A stretch of DNA of 64,000 nucleotides. It comes from Gossypium raimondii. Lineage: Eukaryota; Streptophyta; Magnoliopsida; Malvales; Malvaceae. Under the pieces are notes generated by a model. The model did not search any database and was not told the origin of the DNA. It saw nothing but the letters and a program-made list of their open reading frames with translations. Below, one piece after another: positions 52,516-64,000 of this stretch. A program made the translations under genes and the position numbers. Position 1 is the stretch's first letter, and every line of letters begins with the position of its first letter. The stretch spans positions 15,872,001-15,936,000 of the forward strand of contig NC_068569.1 of the NCBI RefSeq assembly GCF_025698545.1. Reading direction: 5' to 3'.

Positions 52516-52616
52516 CACGTGTTAAGTTATTACGGAATTAGAATGGCTAAGCAATGCCAGAGGGAGAGACAATTTGCCGGAACACACGTGCGTCAGCATC
52601 CTATGACAAACACGTG
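52516..52616. promoter_or_regulatory. Cluster of three CACGTG G-boxes
   Basis: Perfect CACGTG cores lie at 52516-52521, 52585-52590 and 52611-52616. The first and third have the ABRE-like form cacgtgt. G-boxes bind bZIP and bHLH factors in light and ABA responses. The cluster is about 1.65 kb past JAC1 and 2.45 kb before the deSI gene, so its target is unclear. Confidence 0.45.
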
Positions 52617-53900
52617 TGAAGTTTTATCATCCCAAAAAAATTCAATTAAATTACAACTGTGGCTAAAGTTTGAATTAAATAAAGATAAATGAGTGATGTT
52701 GGAGCTGGAGCTGGAAAGAATCTTTGGCTTAGGCATGAATGAGATGCAAATATGGGTTGATTTCTCTTATCATATGCGGCCTTTAATACGTCTCTTGGTC
52801 ACTCTTATGATAATGTTGCATAAATAATATTTGGTTTGTGTATTTTTCAGGGATAAATCTTAAAATTATATTATATATGGATTTTAATTTGGTTCAAATA
52901 TAATTATGTATGTATGTAATATATAAATATAAAATAATTTTATATCAATAATTGTGTTAATGGTTTACAAGAATTGGATCAAATTAAAATTTTATGTATA
53001 CCTAAATTTTAATATTTTAAAAATAAATATAATTAATCAAATTTGAATATGGAAAAGTAAAAAGAATAATATTGAACGATAATGATGAAAATAATATTTA
53101 TAAAAGTAATAGATTATAGGGTAAATTAATAATTAATTAATTACTGAATAATTATTGATCAATAATTTATAAACAAAGCTTAACATAATAATAATAATAA
53201 AGAAAGTGAAGTTAATGGTAACACGCCCAGTTCCGCCTAAGTTTGCTGTCTTTCATAAATCTCTTCTCCTACTTGTCTTTTTCGAATACCGAAAACTGAA
53301 CATGTCTAAACAATATTAGTTAATGTTTTTGTCCAACCAAAGACAACTATAAGATACAGTACTTTTTATTAAGTCCCCTCACATGTCCAAGTAATACAAG
53401 CTTTGGTTTTATTTGGCAAATACTACCTTCTTAATACTAGTTGAAATTTTCTATTAAAATAATCATACTTTTTCCCTTTCATAGGTTATAAAACACTACG
53501 GTCTAATATCATAAATCAAAATAGTAATAATCACAAAATTAAGTAAAATGAGAAAATTTCTCCTATTTTAACCCGTAATCAAAGATTCAACCCTTATTTT
53601 AAATACGGAAGGATTAATCATAATAGTAGAACATGAATGTAGGGACCAGTTGTTAATATATTTTTTTTTCTTGATAAGATAAAAGGGTGGATAAAATAGT
53701 CTCCACGAGTCACTGACGAAAAAACGGAAAATGATATTTTATTTGATGTAATTAAGAAGTAAAAAAAATCAGTAATATATCCGAAAGAAACTGAAAAAGC
53801 GTGGCAGTGATTGAGCTGCGAAGTGAGACAAAAAGAAATTTTGCGAGGAAGAAAAAGAAGAATATGCAAAGGTTTTGCTTATTCTTCTTCTTCTTCTTAA

Positions 53901-55068
53901 ATGCTTTGAGGGATTAAGCTTATTCGAAAGGAAAAAGTATCGTCGTCTTCCTTCGCTGCCTCAGAAAAGCTAAACGTTTCGTTCTGTGCTGTCTGCGTAT
54001 TGATTTATTGTAATGGCGTTTGCTTTTTTTTCCGACGCTTGATGGCCTTCTTCTCTGAATCTGTACGTTCTCTCTCCTTCCCCCCCCCCTTTTCTTTTTT
54101 TGTTTTTTGCTTTGTTTTCTTTTCAAACATTTCATATCGTTAAAATTAAGGTTTTTAAATCTGTCTGATCTATTACATTGATGTTGTTTTGTTTGACTTA
54201 TTGTATTTTCTTCTGGTTATGAACGGTTTCTAGTAGATCTGAACTCTGAAGCGATTCTCTTCTCATGATTTTTTTCTTCTTTTTCTTTTCCCTTTTCGTG
54301 AAGTACATATAAAGATTGCTCCTTTTTTTCCCGTATAAAAAAAATGTTGTTGGAGTAATGTTGAAAATCTATTTCCATCTGGATTCAGGAGATGAATTTG
54401 GAAAATGTTAGACTTGATTGTTAAATTTATTTCTAAAAACTACTTTTTTGTTTATTTAAATTTAATTTTCTTTCCATTTTTAGTTTGGATCCTACTGTAT
54501 TGGGGTTTCCTTTTTTTCTTGTTGACATTTTCTCTTTTTTTTCCCCTGGCTATATGACTTAATTCATTGATAAAAATCTCCACAAAGATAAACTATTCAT
54601 TATGATTTCTATACCCCACGCACAGAGTAATAGTTTTGTATAGTTTCATGTGAAATGCTGGTTAATTAGCTGGCATTGGCCTACTAAAATGAAAAATCAA
54701 TCACTTCTATACCATCATATTATTTGTCATTTGATAAATCTGTATGCTTCTCCATAACTATGTTACCCAGGCTATAAAGTTAAATTTTTTAAAAATGTTT
54801 TTCATATATTTGAACATCCTTTGATGCTTTGATACTTGTTGTTTCTTGAAACTGCTCTTACGAGATTGTTACGTGTTGTAATACGAGAGCAACGGATTTT
54901 ACCTTCATCGTCTTCTTTTTTCAGATTCCATTGTAACTTCTCTTGCTTTAACCTCTATGGTGATTGTGAACAGTTGTTTATTTCAAACAAATAGCTAATG
55001 TATACTAGTTTACCCCAGGCTGTTGTATAAGGCAATAATTGAAGTCCGGTCTTACTATTGCAAGAAAT
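53901..55068 (+). promoter_or_regulatory. Leader and probable leader intron of the deSI gene
   Basis: A CT-rich segment at 53930-54090 looks like the transcription start and first untranslated exon. An acceptor-like tttaccccag ends at 55019, so most of 54060-55019 is probably one intron in the untranslated leader. A nine-codon frame (MAFAFFSDA) at 54013-54042 lies in the first leader exon. A (TTC)n run lies just upstream (53881-53899). The exact start and donor are not fixed. Confidence 0.4.
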
Positions 55069-56128
55069 ATGGATTTTGAGTCGAACAAGACATGGAAATC
55101 TATGTCTGTGGTGCCACGTCTGTTGAAAAACAAATCAGCCTCTCGTTGTTTTCTACCGAAGGTGAAGCCAGCTAGTTCTGATCCAGGCTACACACCGGTC
55201 TATCTGAATGTATATGACCTAACGCCCATGAATGGCTATTTTTACTGGGCAGGCCTTGGTATCTATCATTCTGGTGTCGAAGGTAGCCCTCTTTACTTCT
55301 AATAGTATACTTTTGCCCCCTTGTTTTCGTCCTTCTATAGAACCCAGGATGCATTTAAATTGGATGTGCAGGATATGGTGTTGCCAACTTTGTTGCCAGT
55401 CTGTTGCTCTGTTTTTGAGTCTTTTAAGTTTAGCTTTTTCATAACTTTATCCATATGCTGTACAGTTCATGGTGTGGAATATGCTTTTGGAGCTCATGAT
55501 TATCCGACCAGTGGTGTTTTTGAGGTTGAACCGCGGCAGTGTCCGGGCTTCAAGTTCAGGAAATCAATATTCATCGGGACCACTTCATTGGACCCTCTCC
55601 AAGTAAGGGAGTTCATGGAGTGCAATTCGGCTAGGTTCAAAGGGGATACATATCATTTGATCGTCAAGAACTGCAACCATTTCTGCAAGGATATTTGTTA
55701 CAGGCTGACTGGGAAACACATTCCTAACTGGGTAAATCGATTGGCAAGAATAGGTAAATCCTTATGACATCCCACCGCTCGCAAGATTGTACTGTTATCC
55801 CAACATTTTATATTTAAGAAAAACGAAAAGTTCGAGTAACATAGATGTTCACAACGATAAAACAATAACCAACCACGTCATTTCATTTGTGTTAGGTTCA
55901 ATGTGCAACTGCATTCTTCCGGAAGCACTGAAGACATCGGTTGTGAAGCATGATCCAAATTATCAACCATACGATAGCGAGAAGAGGAGGCTGAGGTGTG
56001 CCTTCAGTTGCCTATCTTCGGTTTCAATACGGCAGAAGTCTTCAGTACTTTTACAATCACCCTTAAGAGGCTGTCTACCGCTGTGGGAACCAAAAAAATC
56101 GAACAAACTTTTGTTGAAGGAAAGGTGA
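55069..56128 (+). CDS. deSI-like (PPPDE) cysteine peptidase, At1g47740-like
   Basis: Exons are 55069-55282, 55466-55753 and 55896-56128, giving 244 residues. PPPDE proteins are papain-fold thiol peptidases thought to remove SUMO or ubiquitin. The domain runs from PVYLNVYDLTPMNGYFYWAG to about residue 190. The catalytic pair is visible as His67 (GIYHSGVEVHGVEYAFG) and Cys141 (VKNCNHFCKDICYRLTG). The tail has the group signature YQPYDSEKRRLR and SPLRGCLPLWE, which matches At1g47740 as I recall it. The first ATG of the open frame is used; the frame is open upstream but without ATG. The next gene, PEX11A, is converging from the minus strand, and the same pair is adjacent in Arabidopsis. Confidence 0.9.
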
Positions 56129-57443
56129 GATAAGGGACTTACTTTGTTGAAAAAATCAAACAACATTCGGCGTCGAGGCTCCATGAGCTTGACGATTGCA
56201 GATATCTTATTTTAGTGTAGACATCTATAGTTGTGGAGTATTTTGTAATGTCTGTAAGGATAAACGTGTTGTTAAGATCTGTTTTGAAGATGGCTGATCC
56301 ACTTCTGTTCCAAAAGCCCTATGTATTAATGCAAGTTTTCGATGATGATAATGACATAGATCATCAACCATTGATTAGAGTTGGGCTTTCCAGTTTCCAG
56401 CATTTTGATAACCACGTCTTGCTTTGCTCTGCTCTGTTCTGTTCATGTTTTGTTTTTATTATTAAAAACTCAGCAACCTTAATTGAAACATAGAACTTGA
56501 ACAAGTATAGAGCCAAGCCAATTAGCCAACCAAGAGTTTCTTTCTTCTACGTTCCCTCAAAAACCGTTTGTCTCGTTTCAGCTTTACTTAAAGATCAGGG
56601 ACATGTAAGGATGGAGACGAGATAGGATGATTTCGCTAAGTCCAAACCTGAACCCAATTCAACTTTTATGTGTATACATTCAAATTACGTTAGTAGTAAA
56701 ACTTAACCAAGCTGAGGATGGTTTAATTACAAAAGTTGTGTTACATGAACATTTAACAGATCACGATATACAAAACCGGGGCATTCCTTTCTAGTATATC
56801 AAGAGCAGATATAGGAAGGCAGGGGAAGAAATGGATTTTGTAGTAACTCTTTATCATCCTAACCAAGAGCTCTTTCTTGGATGAGAGTCCATGTCCAATT
56901 CCAAGCAAAGAACAAACCAGAAATTTCAAAGAAGCTCCAGGACTCTTTACTCAAGAACTTGGGACTAAGATATTGTCTAAAAATTATTGCATGAAGTAAA
57001 GAAACTCCTCTTAACTGGAAGTGGAAGATGAGAGAAGGCAAAGCCCAGTAGTGGAAATAAATACTATTTGTTTGAGAACCTATGATGTTGTCTAAAGATT
57101 ATGAGAGAAGCTGACATATGACAACCACAAAAAAAGGAATTTGCTTCCCATTAACCAGTTGAATACATGTAAACTGAGTCAAACAAAACAAATATACTAA
57201 TATTCATTATGAAACATCAAGTTTCAGTAACCAGGATTTGGGGTCAACAACACCTGTATTAATTCAACAATGAATTTATAGCACAAATCCATATCCAATC
57301 ACTGCCTGTGTATACGCTTATTAACAAATGAAAATGTAAATCGAGAGAACCACAGTTTTTTCTTCTCAAGATTCAGTAAATGACTAAATGTAATAATAAC
57401 AATAATAATAAAGATTGGTGAAGCAAGTTTCCTGTGATCATAC
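56129..57443. other. Convergent 3' spacer between deSI and PEX11A
   Basis: The two genes face each other, so this holds both 3' untranslated regions. Only overlapping short frames are present. A (TAA)n-like run, aataataacaataataataa, lies at about 57391-57410. Nothing else is seen. Confidence 0.45.
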
Positions 57444-58214
57444 CTAGCATGAAACCCAGTTTTTATGGGTACTAATAAGAGCGGATAAAAGCCCGGCGCA
57501 AGACAGCAAAAGAGGATCCGTAAACCTTCCTTTGCCGTCTCGAATATCAGCCAATGCCATTAACCCATCAGCAATATCTTGAACAACTGAAAGTTGCTTC
57601 ATCAGTTTCTTTTCTCTCAATTTCTTCCTCCTTTCTTCTTCTTCCGTACGCCCAACTCCTCTTGAAATCGCGATTTCGATACTCGAATTCAAGCACGCCT
57701 CGTCTTCCTTAATCTTCTTTAAATCCCTAAGCTTAAGGCTAATACTTCCGATGTACCCAATCAACTCAGCCCAAGCACTGATCTTTTGTAAATTGCGGGA
57801 ATGTTTGGCGTCGATTAATCCTGATTTTGCCAACCAAATAAACTGTTCGACGAAATAGTATAAACCCTCGCCGCCGTAGGCGATAACCGAGAGGAGAATC
57901 TCTTCCTTGGAATCCAAATGGGAGTTCCTCAAAGCGTTGACGTCCTGAACGAATTTCCCGAGCCGAAATGCTTTCCGACTCAGCCCGACGCTCGATTCGA
58001 AACTCTTGAGTTGGCGAGTTAGTGGGACCGTTTCCGGGAGAACCGAGGAGGCTAATATGATCTTGGTAGCGTAACGAGAGATCTTGAGGAGCTTGTCGAC
58101 GCCGTCTCGCTTCGCGAGGTAAACTTCGAGATGGTTGAGGAAGTCCTTTCCTTTGGGCTCCGATTGGGCGGTTGCGGTTTGGGAGGGACCAACGGTTGAA
58201 GCTTTGGCATCCAT
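57444..58214 (-). CDS. PEX11A: Peroxisomal membrane protein 11A
   Basis: Single-exon gene of 256 residues (Arabidopsis PEX11A is about 248). PEX11 proteins bend and elongate the peroxisomal membrane before fission. The N-terminal amphipathic region is FLNHLEVYLAKRDGVDKLLKISRYATKI, typical of the family. It is followed by SSVGLSRKAFRLGKFVQDVNAL, then the hydrophobic GEGLYYFVEQFIWLAKSGLI, and a C-terminal hydrophobic segment DPLLLSCAGLLSALIST near the end. A basic, glutamate-rich linker (EEEERRKKLREKK) separates the helices. PEX11A, unlike B to E, is expected to have a longer N-terminus, and the about 25 extra residues here fit. The start is the first ATG in the frame (58212-58214). Confidence 0.92.
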   Translation of the reverse strand: MDAKASTVGPSQTATAQSEPKGKDFLNHLEVYLAKRDGVDKLLKISRYATKIILASSVLPETVPLTRQLKSFESSVGLSRKAFRLGKFVQDVNALRNSHLDSKEEILLSVIAYGGEGLYYFVEQFIWLAKSGLIDAKHSRNLQKISAWAELIGYIGSISLKLRDLKKIKEDEACLNSSIEIAISRGVGRTEEEERRKKLREKKLMKQLSVVQDIADGLMALADIRDGKGRFTDPLLLSCAGLLSALISTHKNWVSC

Positions 58215-59809
58215 GGGGGTTGAGAGAGAGAAGCCAATAAGCTGGAGGAGAAAATGGGAGGCAAGAGAGTGAGTCAGAGGAACATTCTTGGCTCATAGTA
58301 TGAAACGGCGACGTGCGGATGCATTTGGAATTTGGAAGTGTCAACTTCAGCAAAGCATGACAGATATGAATTGGTATGCGTGCCTAATCCGAAGTCCAAA
58401 AGATGTTTTGGGCCATAAACCATGCGAGAGTCCATATATCAAAATGGATGTGGGTTGATTATAAGGACCAGGTCAATGGTGATAATGTAGCCGTTGGCTT
58501 ATCATTTCATTGCTGGATTCTTTATCTCAACGGTAAGGAAATGAAAACAACGTTCCCTGCAATGCAAAGCTACTACTTTCCCTACCATTTTACATATTAC
58601 CAACTGAATACGACCCTTAGCCTAAGTCCCTTTGGTTCCTTTATCATCAATTTTTCTTATCTTTTGGACAACCCTTTATTTAATCACCTTCGGATTTTTA
58701 CAATATTTCATAATCATGATTAATCGTAAAACGAGGATTATTTACTTCTTTTTTTTATAATCATGTCCAACTGTAATCATAATTAATCTTTGTAGGATCT
58801 TTCTTCTTTTCTTTTCCTTTTTTAAGATTACAAAATCAGCAGTGATGATGATTACAAGATAATTTCCATGATTAATCATTGATAATTAACGATGATTTAC
58901 CTTTGTTTAATTAGGGTTAAAGTAGCACACACAATCAAGTTAATTTTTTATTATTAAATGAATCAAGTTTAAATTGTAATGGGGTTAATATTTGCTATAT
59001 AAAAATGGGTTTAAAAGTACTCTTTTTCGAACCCCATATGATGGCTTGATGGTTAGAGTATTCACTGCCTCAAGGTAGTCTGTGTTTGAGTCGTGTTAAT
59101 CGTATTTGTTCTTCGAATTTTCCCGATTCTCGTATTTCACTAAAAAATATTTATTTTAATTTAACTTTATTTAATTATTTTTAATAATATCAAAATCAAA
59201 TTAATTCGGATCGTATTTCACCGTTTAAGTAGCATGCTACAATGGCTTATTTCATTATCTCTTAGAAATAAATGTAACTAAGGGTTTGTTTACGATAAAA
59301 TTATAGGAGTCGCTTAGAGTTGAAGGTATAAAATTTTTGGGTGGTTATCCTTTATGAAAAAATTACTAGTGATAAAATTATAAAGGGTGGGCAACTAGCT
59401 CAAGCCACGCAAGGCAGGGGCCAATTTGGTACATGAAAACAACTAAATTCAGTCCCTTCCAAAATGGGATTGAAACCGACACGCGGCCACATCACCGGTT
59501 AAAACCGGTAACTTGCCCTTTACGGTTATCCCTTTTTAAAAACCTTCGGCGATTCCTCTGTTTCTTTTCGTCGTTTAGTATTTTTCCTCTGCTTTTCTCG
59601 GACTCCTCTCCTCCTTCGTCCTCAAAATCCCAAAATTTATCCACTATATCCAGACCGTTTTGCCCTCCCAAAATCCCTTTTATTCCTTCTCCTATCACTT
59701 CAAAAAGAGAAAAAGGAAAAAGGGAGTGGCTTCGAGTTAAATGTTTTTGAAGCTCAAATCAGGCTGAAAAACACTTCGCATTTGAAGGTTTCACTCACTT
59801 TTCGAAGCA
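58215..59809. other. Divergent spacer between PEX11A and the DNA glycosylase
   Basis: Serves as upstream region for both genes. At 58640-58940 the phrases atgattaatc, attaatcatgg and aatcatgatta recur in both directions, giving weak foldback structure without clear ends. The SINE-like patch at 59035 is listed separately. The last 350 bases are CT-rich, like a 5' leader. No gene is seen. Confidence 0.4.
59046..59160 (+). mobile_element. Probable old tRNA-derived SINE
   Basis: Contains a box-A-like tggcttgatggttagag and, about 35 bases on, a box-B-like gtgtttgagtcgtg. The stretch between them shares tggttaRag and cctcaaggt with the SINE at 13298 read on the minus strand, so they may belong to one family. 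No target duplication could be recognised. Confidence 0.4.
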
Positions 59810-62155
59810 ATGTCGGTAGCCACGAGGCCCAGGTCGTCGACGAAACCGCTAACGGAACCGCGAGCGATTCTCGGTCCGGCCGGGAACAGAGTTAGGGTTT
59901 CGGACGAGTCGAAGAGAAGAACCGAAGCTCTAAAAAAGCCACAAAGACCGAAAGTTCCGGTCTCTCAGAGCCCAAAGTCCGTTGTACAAAGCAATGTCTC
60001 CGTCGACAGTTGCTGTTCCTCTGACTCTTCTTCGAGCAATTCCTCCTTCAAAACGGCAAGCTCTAGGAAAACCGTTAAGCAAAACGGGGTGAAGCAAGCC
60101 AAACCCAAGGTTGCTTCGACGGCTGACGAGGTTGTCACTGAAATTTCTCCGGCAATGTCGGGACCGTTAAAACGATGTGATTGGATCACGCCGTTTTCTG
60201 GTAAGTTAGTTAAAAAGAAAACCATCTTAAATTACTGATTTTTTTTAGGTAAAAATTTCAATTTTACTGAGGAAGTTAATCTCTTTTTAATGTGTATAGT
60301 TGCAATTTACTAGATATAGGAACTTAGCGGTGCCTAATAAATGGTGATAACATTGAGGCTTTAACCATTTAATGTTTTACTCAAGTCTTCTCTGCTGGAG
60401 AAGTTGAAAGCTTTTATTACATGACATAGTGCTTTGAAAATGACACCAAGTTGAAGTAAATGTCTGGAAATTCAGTTATTTCCTCTCTTTTTTCATGCAA
60501 TTATTTTTCTTTAATTTTGTTGTTGATGTTGCTGTCAGGATTATAATGTACTATCCCTTTTTATGATAGTTAGGTAGCATAGTTCTCATTAGATCATAGG
60601 CAATTAACGTTATTGTTTCAAGCTGATGACCCCAACAAGCTTCTGATATTGAGAAATGTAAATTACCTCTGCATTCTCTTTTTGGAAAGTTACCCTCACA
60701 TTGAGGTTTATTTGGTATTGAATTAGACCACTATTGAAAAGGCTACTCTCTTTTTTCCTGTGAAAGCTCGGACCTGTTTAGGAATGAAGTTTGGTTCGGC
60801 CAGAACCGGCATATCGGCCTTTTTCTATTAGATCTGAGGCTATTATAGAATAACTTGTTGTGTTATACAATATAACAGCTTGTGATTCCATTAACTTTTC
60901 TAATGTTTTTGAACTTTTTAACAATCAAAAACTAGGTGCATGCGTGTATCAATCTTGCTAAGATTCACTAATGGCTTGTCCTCGACTATGTCCTGGGAAT
61001 TGGGATAACTTGATGTTTAGAGTTTAATTATTTGTGCAGACCCTTTGTATACTTCTTTCCATGATGAAGAGTGGGGTGTTCCGGTTCATGATGACAGGAA
61101 GCTGTTTGAGCTACTAGTCTTTTCGCAAGCTTTAGCTGAACTCAGCTGGCCAACGGTTCTCAAAAAGAGGGAGATATTCAGGTATCTTTGTCATTACTCT
61201 CTACGAACTGAACTAGGACGTGACGAGATACTTCCTTGATTCTTTAGTTTCCTCTCTTTAGGTTTTCTTCTATTTATTCGTTCCTTTATTTTCTAAGCTG
61301 TCGACATAAAAGGAGATAAGAGATGGTAGAAGAAGAATGTTTTTTATCAATGTTCTATTTCTTGTTTGATTCTTTTTTCAGGAAGTTTTTTGACGATTTT
61401 GATCCATCATCAATGGCACAGTTTACCGAAAAGAAGATGCTATCATTGAAAGTTGACGGTTGTCTATTGCTTTCTGAAGCGAAGCTTCGTGCAATTGTGG
61501 AGAATGCTAAACTTATTCTTAAGGTATCATCTGGTTACCTTATTAGGGAAAAAGAGTGGAAAAAGGGCGAGCCTTTAAGTCAAACCCGTAGCATCAAATC
61601 TTTCATATTTCCTTGTTTTGTTTCATGTCTAATGTAATAGCAAGCAAGCATTGACAACTTCTAAAACTGATAATTGTTGCTTCTGCAAACTCTCTTCCCC
61701 TCCCTACACGCATAAAACAAACTTAAGAAGGCATCAATTTGCCTATAGCAGCTGGATTAAGTTTGAAGGGAACAAAAGATACCTTTTATGCTAAAGCCCC
61801 ATGGTTTATTGAAATATTGCAGGTTCAGCAGGAATTTGGCTCTTTCAGCAGCTATTGCTGGGGATTTGTAAACCACAAGCCGTTAAGAAATGCATTCCGT
61901 TATGCGCGTCAAGTACCGGTTAAGACCCCAAAAGCTGAAGTCATGAGCAAGGACATGATGCGAAGAGGCTTCTGCTGCGTGGGACCTACTGTTGTTTATT
62001 CGTTCATGCAAGTGGCCGGCATTGTTAATGATCATCTTTTAACTTGCTTCAGATACCAAGAATGCAATGCAACCGTCAAAAAGGACATAAAACCAAAGAT
62101 TGAGGAAATAGAGAGACTAACTAAAGATGCAGAGAACATTTGCTTATCTCGCTAG
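59810..62155 (+). CDS. 3-methyladenine DNA glycosylase I family (TAG-like)
   Basis: Exons are 59810-60200, 61040-61181, 61382-61523 and 61823-62155, giving 335 residues. TAG enzymes cut alkylated bases from DNA to start base excision repair. Residues 1-120 are a low-complexity Ser/Lys-rich extension not found in bacteria, possibly nuclear or organelle targeting. The catalytic fold runs from CDWITPFSDPLYTSFHDEEWG to FRYQEC. The four zinc ligands are present: Cys123, His138, His296 and Cys300, the last two spaced HxxxC as in E. coli TAG. Lined up with the E. coli enzyme, the base-binding residue Glu38 is Ser159 and Tyr16 is Phe137, so substrate preference may differ. The plant homologue recalled is At1g75090, beside BZR1 and JAC1. 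Confidence 0.9.
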
Positions 62156-63371
62156 TGAATGCCTGAGCGACACGCCACCTTTACCTTTCTCTTGACTAAT
62201 CACGCAAATCTTAGTAATGAGAAGATTTTAGTAGCAAGAGACTGATGATGACTTAGATGTTCCGAAATATTTGGTTAGTATTTCCCTCACTGTATTGTAT
62301 CGTGTTTCTTCATCCTCTTCTATGTCATCTACCCAACCTATGTGTTCCTTGTAATTGTGTTAGCCTCTGTAGAGCTTTATAACACTAGTTTTTAAGGCTT
62401 AAACATGCTGTTCTCTTGTCATTTGGTGGTTGTAATAAAATTTCAATCTTTATAGATATTCATTGTTTGTTTCCAGTTACTACTTTCTTGCTACGTATCT
62501 CGTGTCCGTATCATTTGAACAGTTGAATTGCATGATATATGGTTATGGGAAATGCTTATAATTAGATAAAATGATACGATGACGACATAAAGCTACATAG
62601 CAGATGGGCCAACCTTCGAATGGAAACAAAATGGAGACTCAAATCAACCGAAGAGATGTAGATAAGACCAGGCCAGACCACTCCAATCAGAGTCTGGTCA
62701 TGCGCAATACCTAAAACATGTTCTCTCATTATTATAATTATTTGACGCCCATCGTTGTAGTGAACGTGGGATTTGTCGGGGGGGCCAATCCCCACCATAG
62801 ATGCAGCCAACTCTAGCGTAGAAAACAGTGTTGGCAGTGGGTGGGAGGTCATCAGCTAAGTTTAGTACGACTAGATTTGCTTCTTGGTTAGGTGATTGCC
62901 ACGTAAATAGAATGGAATCTCAGCACTGAATATAGAAAATTTGCTTACCAACATGATCAAATAATTCAATACAAACATTTAACAGTACAAACCACTACAA
63001 CAATATCATTCTCTGCGGTTTTACCCAAGACTACAAAGCCGAAGAGGAAAAGATTTAAGCAACTCTATCACAACCAGAAATATCCCACAGTATCTACAAG
63101 TAATGCTTATAAAAACAACCCCAATTCCCTAAGGATTCAACCAGGGAATGCAAGTATCAACCGACTGAAATAGAAACGAAACAATGCGGATGAAACTGTA
63201 ACTCTTCTGCCACCTTTGTTCTATGATTTCCAGCTTTCACTGAGTGGATGAAATGACAATTAACGCTCTTTAGTGTCTGACTGTGAGAACCTAGAATCAG
63301 GAAGGGAAAACCGGCTCTTTCTTCTGTTGTAACACGCTTTCACAACAATCACTCTGACTGTTAGCCTCTTT
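62156..63371. other. Convergent 3' spacer between the glycosylase and the BZR1-type gene
   Basis: The left 300 bases are the probable glycosylase 3' untranslated region, and the right 400 are that of the BZR1-type gene on the minus strand. The less AT-rich patch at 62560-62850 has a minus-strand open frame without a recognisable domain. No further gene is seen. Confidence 0.4.
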
Positions 63372-64000
63372 TCAACACCGAGCTTTCCCGCTTCCGAGTG
63401 TGAGTTCCAGATCATCCAATCCTACCTCGTGAATCCTTTCACCTTCCCACGGCTTTACCTGTCCGCTCTCGAACTGAAACTCCGAAACTCGCCCTTGCTC
63501 TCCAATAAAACCGGTGGGCAAACTTTGTGGAGCCAAAGGTTTCACAAGATTGAATGTTGGCGAAGTCGGCACTTGAGATGTAGAAGGTGCAAACTTTTGA
63601 AAGCTTATCCATTGACCAGATTCAACTGTGGACGTGTCTGATTCATCACATTCGGGTATAGTAGCAGGGGCATGGAAATGACGATGGGTTGGACTAGCTG
63701 GTGCAGAGACAGCATAAAAAGGGTAGTTAAAAGAGGCCATGGACTCTTTGGCAATGGCCTCCCAGTTGGGAATGGGCTTAGGATTTCTGGATGTTGGAGA
63801 AGAAAGTGGTGGTGTCACAGGGGCACTATTAGAGATTCTGAGAGGAGGCAGAGACGAAGGAATGGCGCTTCTGAGGAACGGAAGGAGACTAGACGGATTA
63901 TTTGCATCAGTCCTAGTGGGACTGGGGAAGGAAGAGGAGGAAGGACTAACTTGACATGAAGGAATTGGACTTGGAAATGCAGAAGATAAGGGACTAGGAT
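63372..64000 (-). CDS. BZR1/BES1 family transcription factor, C-terminal part (runs off the window)
   Basis: The frame is open from the window edge to the TGA at 63372, about 209 residues of the C-terminal portion. The N-terminal DNA-binding domain lies outside the window. BZR1/BES1 proteins carry brassinosteroid signalling into the nucleus. Visible marks are [20 protein letters not shown], which contains the site bound by 14-3-3 proteins when phosphorylated; many SP/TP pairs, likely GSK3 (BIN2) sites; [24 protein letters not shown], the PEST region altered in gain-of-function bzr1-1D; and [12 protein letters not shown]. The end is [24 protein letters not shown], which includes the LxLxL EAR motif that recruits TOPLESS. 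The recalled Arabidopsis match is BZR1 (At1g75080), which adjoins the homologue of the preceding gene. Whether this is the BZR1 or the BES1 copy cannot be told from this part. Confidence 0.92.
   Translation of the reverse strand, partial: PSPLSSAFPSPIPSCQVSPSSSSFPSPTRTDANNPSSLLPFLRSAIPSSLPPLRISNSAPVTPPLSSPTSRNPKPIPNWEAIAKESMASFNYPFYAVSAPASPTHRHFHAPATIPECDESDTSTVESGQWISFQKFAPSTSQVPTSPTFNLVKPLAPQSLPTGFIGEQGRVSEFQFESGQVKPWEGERIHEVGLDDLELTLGSGKARC

Larger units (their letters stand above)
50866..53900. other. Three-kilobase gene-free region
   Basis: Contains the JAC1 3' region, a TATATG microsatellite and a cluster of three G-boxes (separate entries), then very AT-rich sequence from 52830 to 53600. 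Minus-strand open frames at 51209-51466 and 52247-52501 lack a supported start and a known domain. No gene is recognised. Confidence 0.4.

Overview
This window is nuclear DNA from a dicot plant. The genes have many short GT-AG introns and AT-rich spacers, and the products are plant-specific: a plastid outer-envelope porin, a chloroplast-movement auxilin, a brassinosteroid transcription factor, an INDETERMINATE DOMAIN zinc-finger protein and a CYP72-clan P450. The style of the proteins and of the dispersed repeats suggests Malvaceae, most likely cotton (Gossypium). That is a judgement from memory, not a database result.

Layout, left to right. 1-4090 is gene-free and repeat-rich, with a GC-rich block and fossil-like repeat pieces. 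4091-5134 is an OVATE-family repressor (+). 6541-8591 is OEP24 (+). 9731-11815 is a type I membrane protein like Arabidopsis At1g75140 (+). 12851-21125 is an IRE4-like AGC kinase in about 17 exons (+). 21126-29754 is an 8.6 kb gene desert with several non-autonomous DNA transposons, including a MULE-type MITE with a perfect 9-bp target duplication. 29755-32151 is an IDD zinc-finger factor (+). 33631-35697 is a broken CYP749A-type P450 and 39347-41492 is its intact tandem sister (+). 42836-45569 is a PPTC7-like PP2C phosphatase (+). 47247-50865 is the J-domain protein JAC1 (+). 55069-56128 is a deSI/PPPDE peptidase (+). 57444-58214 is PEX11A (-). 59810-62155 is a TAG-type 3-methyladenine DNA glycosylase (+). 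63372 to the window end is the C-terminal part of a BZR1/BES1 factor (-).

The genes are ordinary euchromatic genes and do not form one pathway. They are linked by shared ancestry: several match neighbours in Arabidopsis (At1g75080-75140, At1g45160/70, At1g47740/50), so the window looks like a less-fractionated version of that ancestral block. Biologically several relate to plastids and light (OEP24, JAC1), peroxisomes (PEX11A), growth control (OFP, IDD, BZR1, IRE4) and specialised oxidation (P450).

I did not find a new multi-gene system. The most useful observations are a GC-AG intron in OEP24, a suspect splice donor in the kinase with an in-frame-stop alternative, the decayed P450 twin, several small transposons with readable target-site duplications, a DNA glycosylase with substitutions at two base-pocket positions, and a cluster of three G-boxes in a gene-free stretch. 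All multi-exon models were built by hand from reading frame, splice signals and recalled family sequence; the entries give the exon limits.
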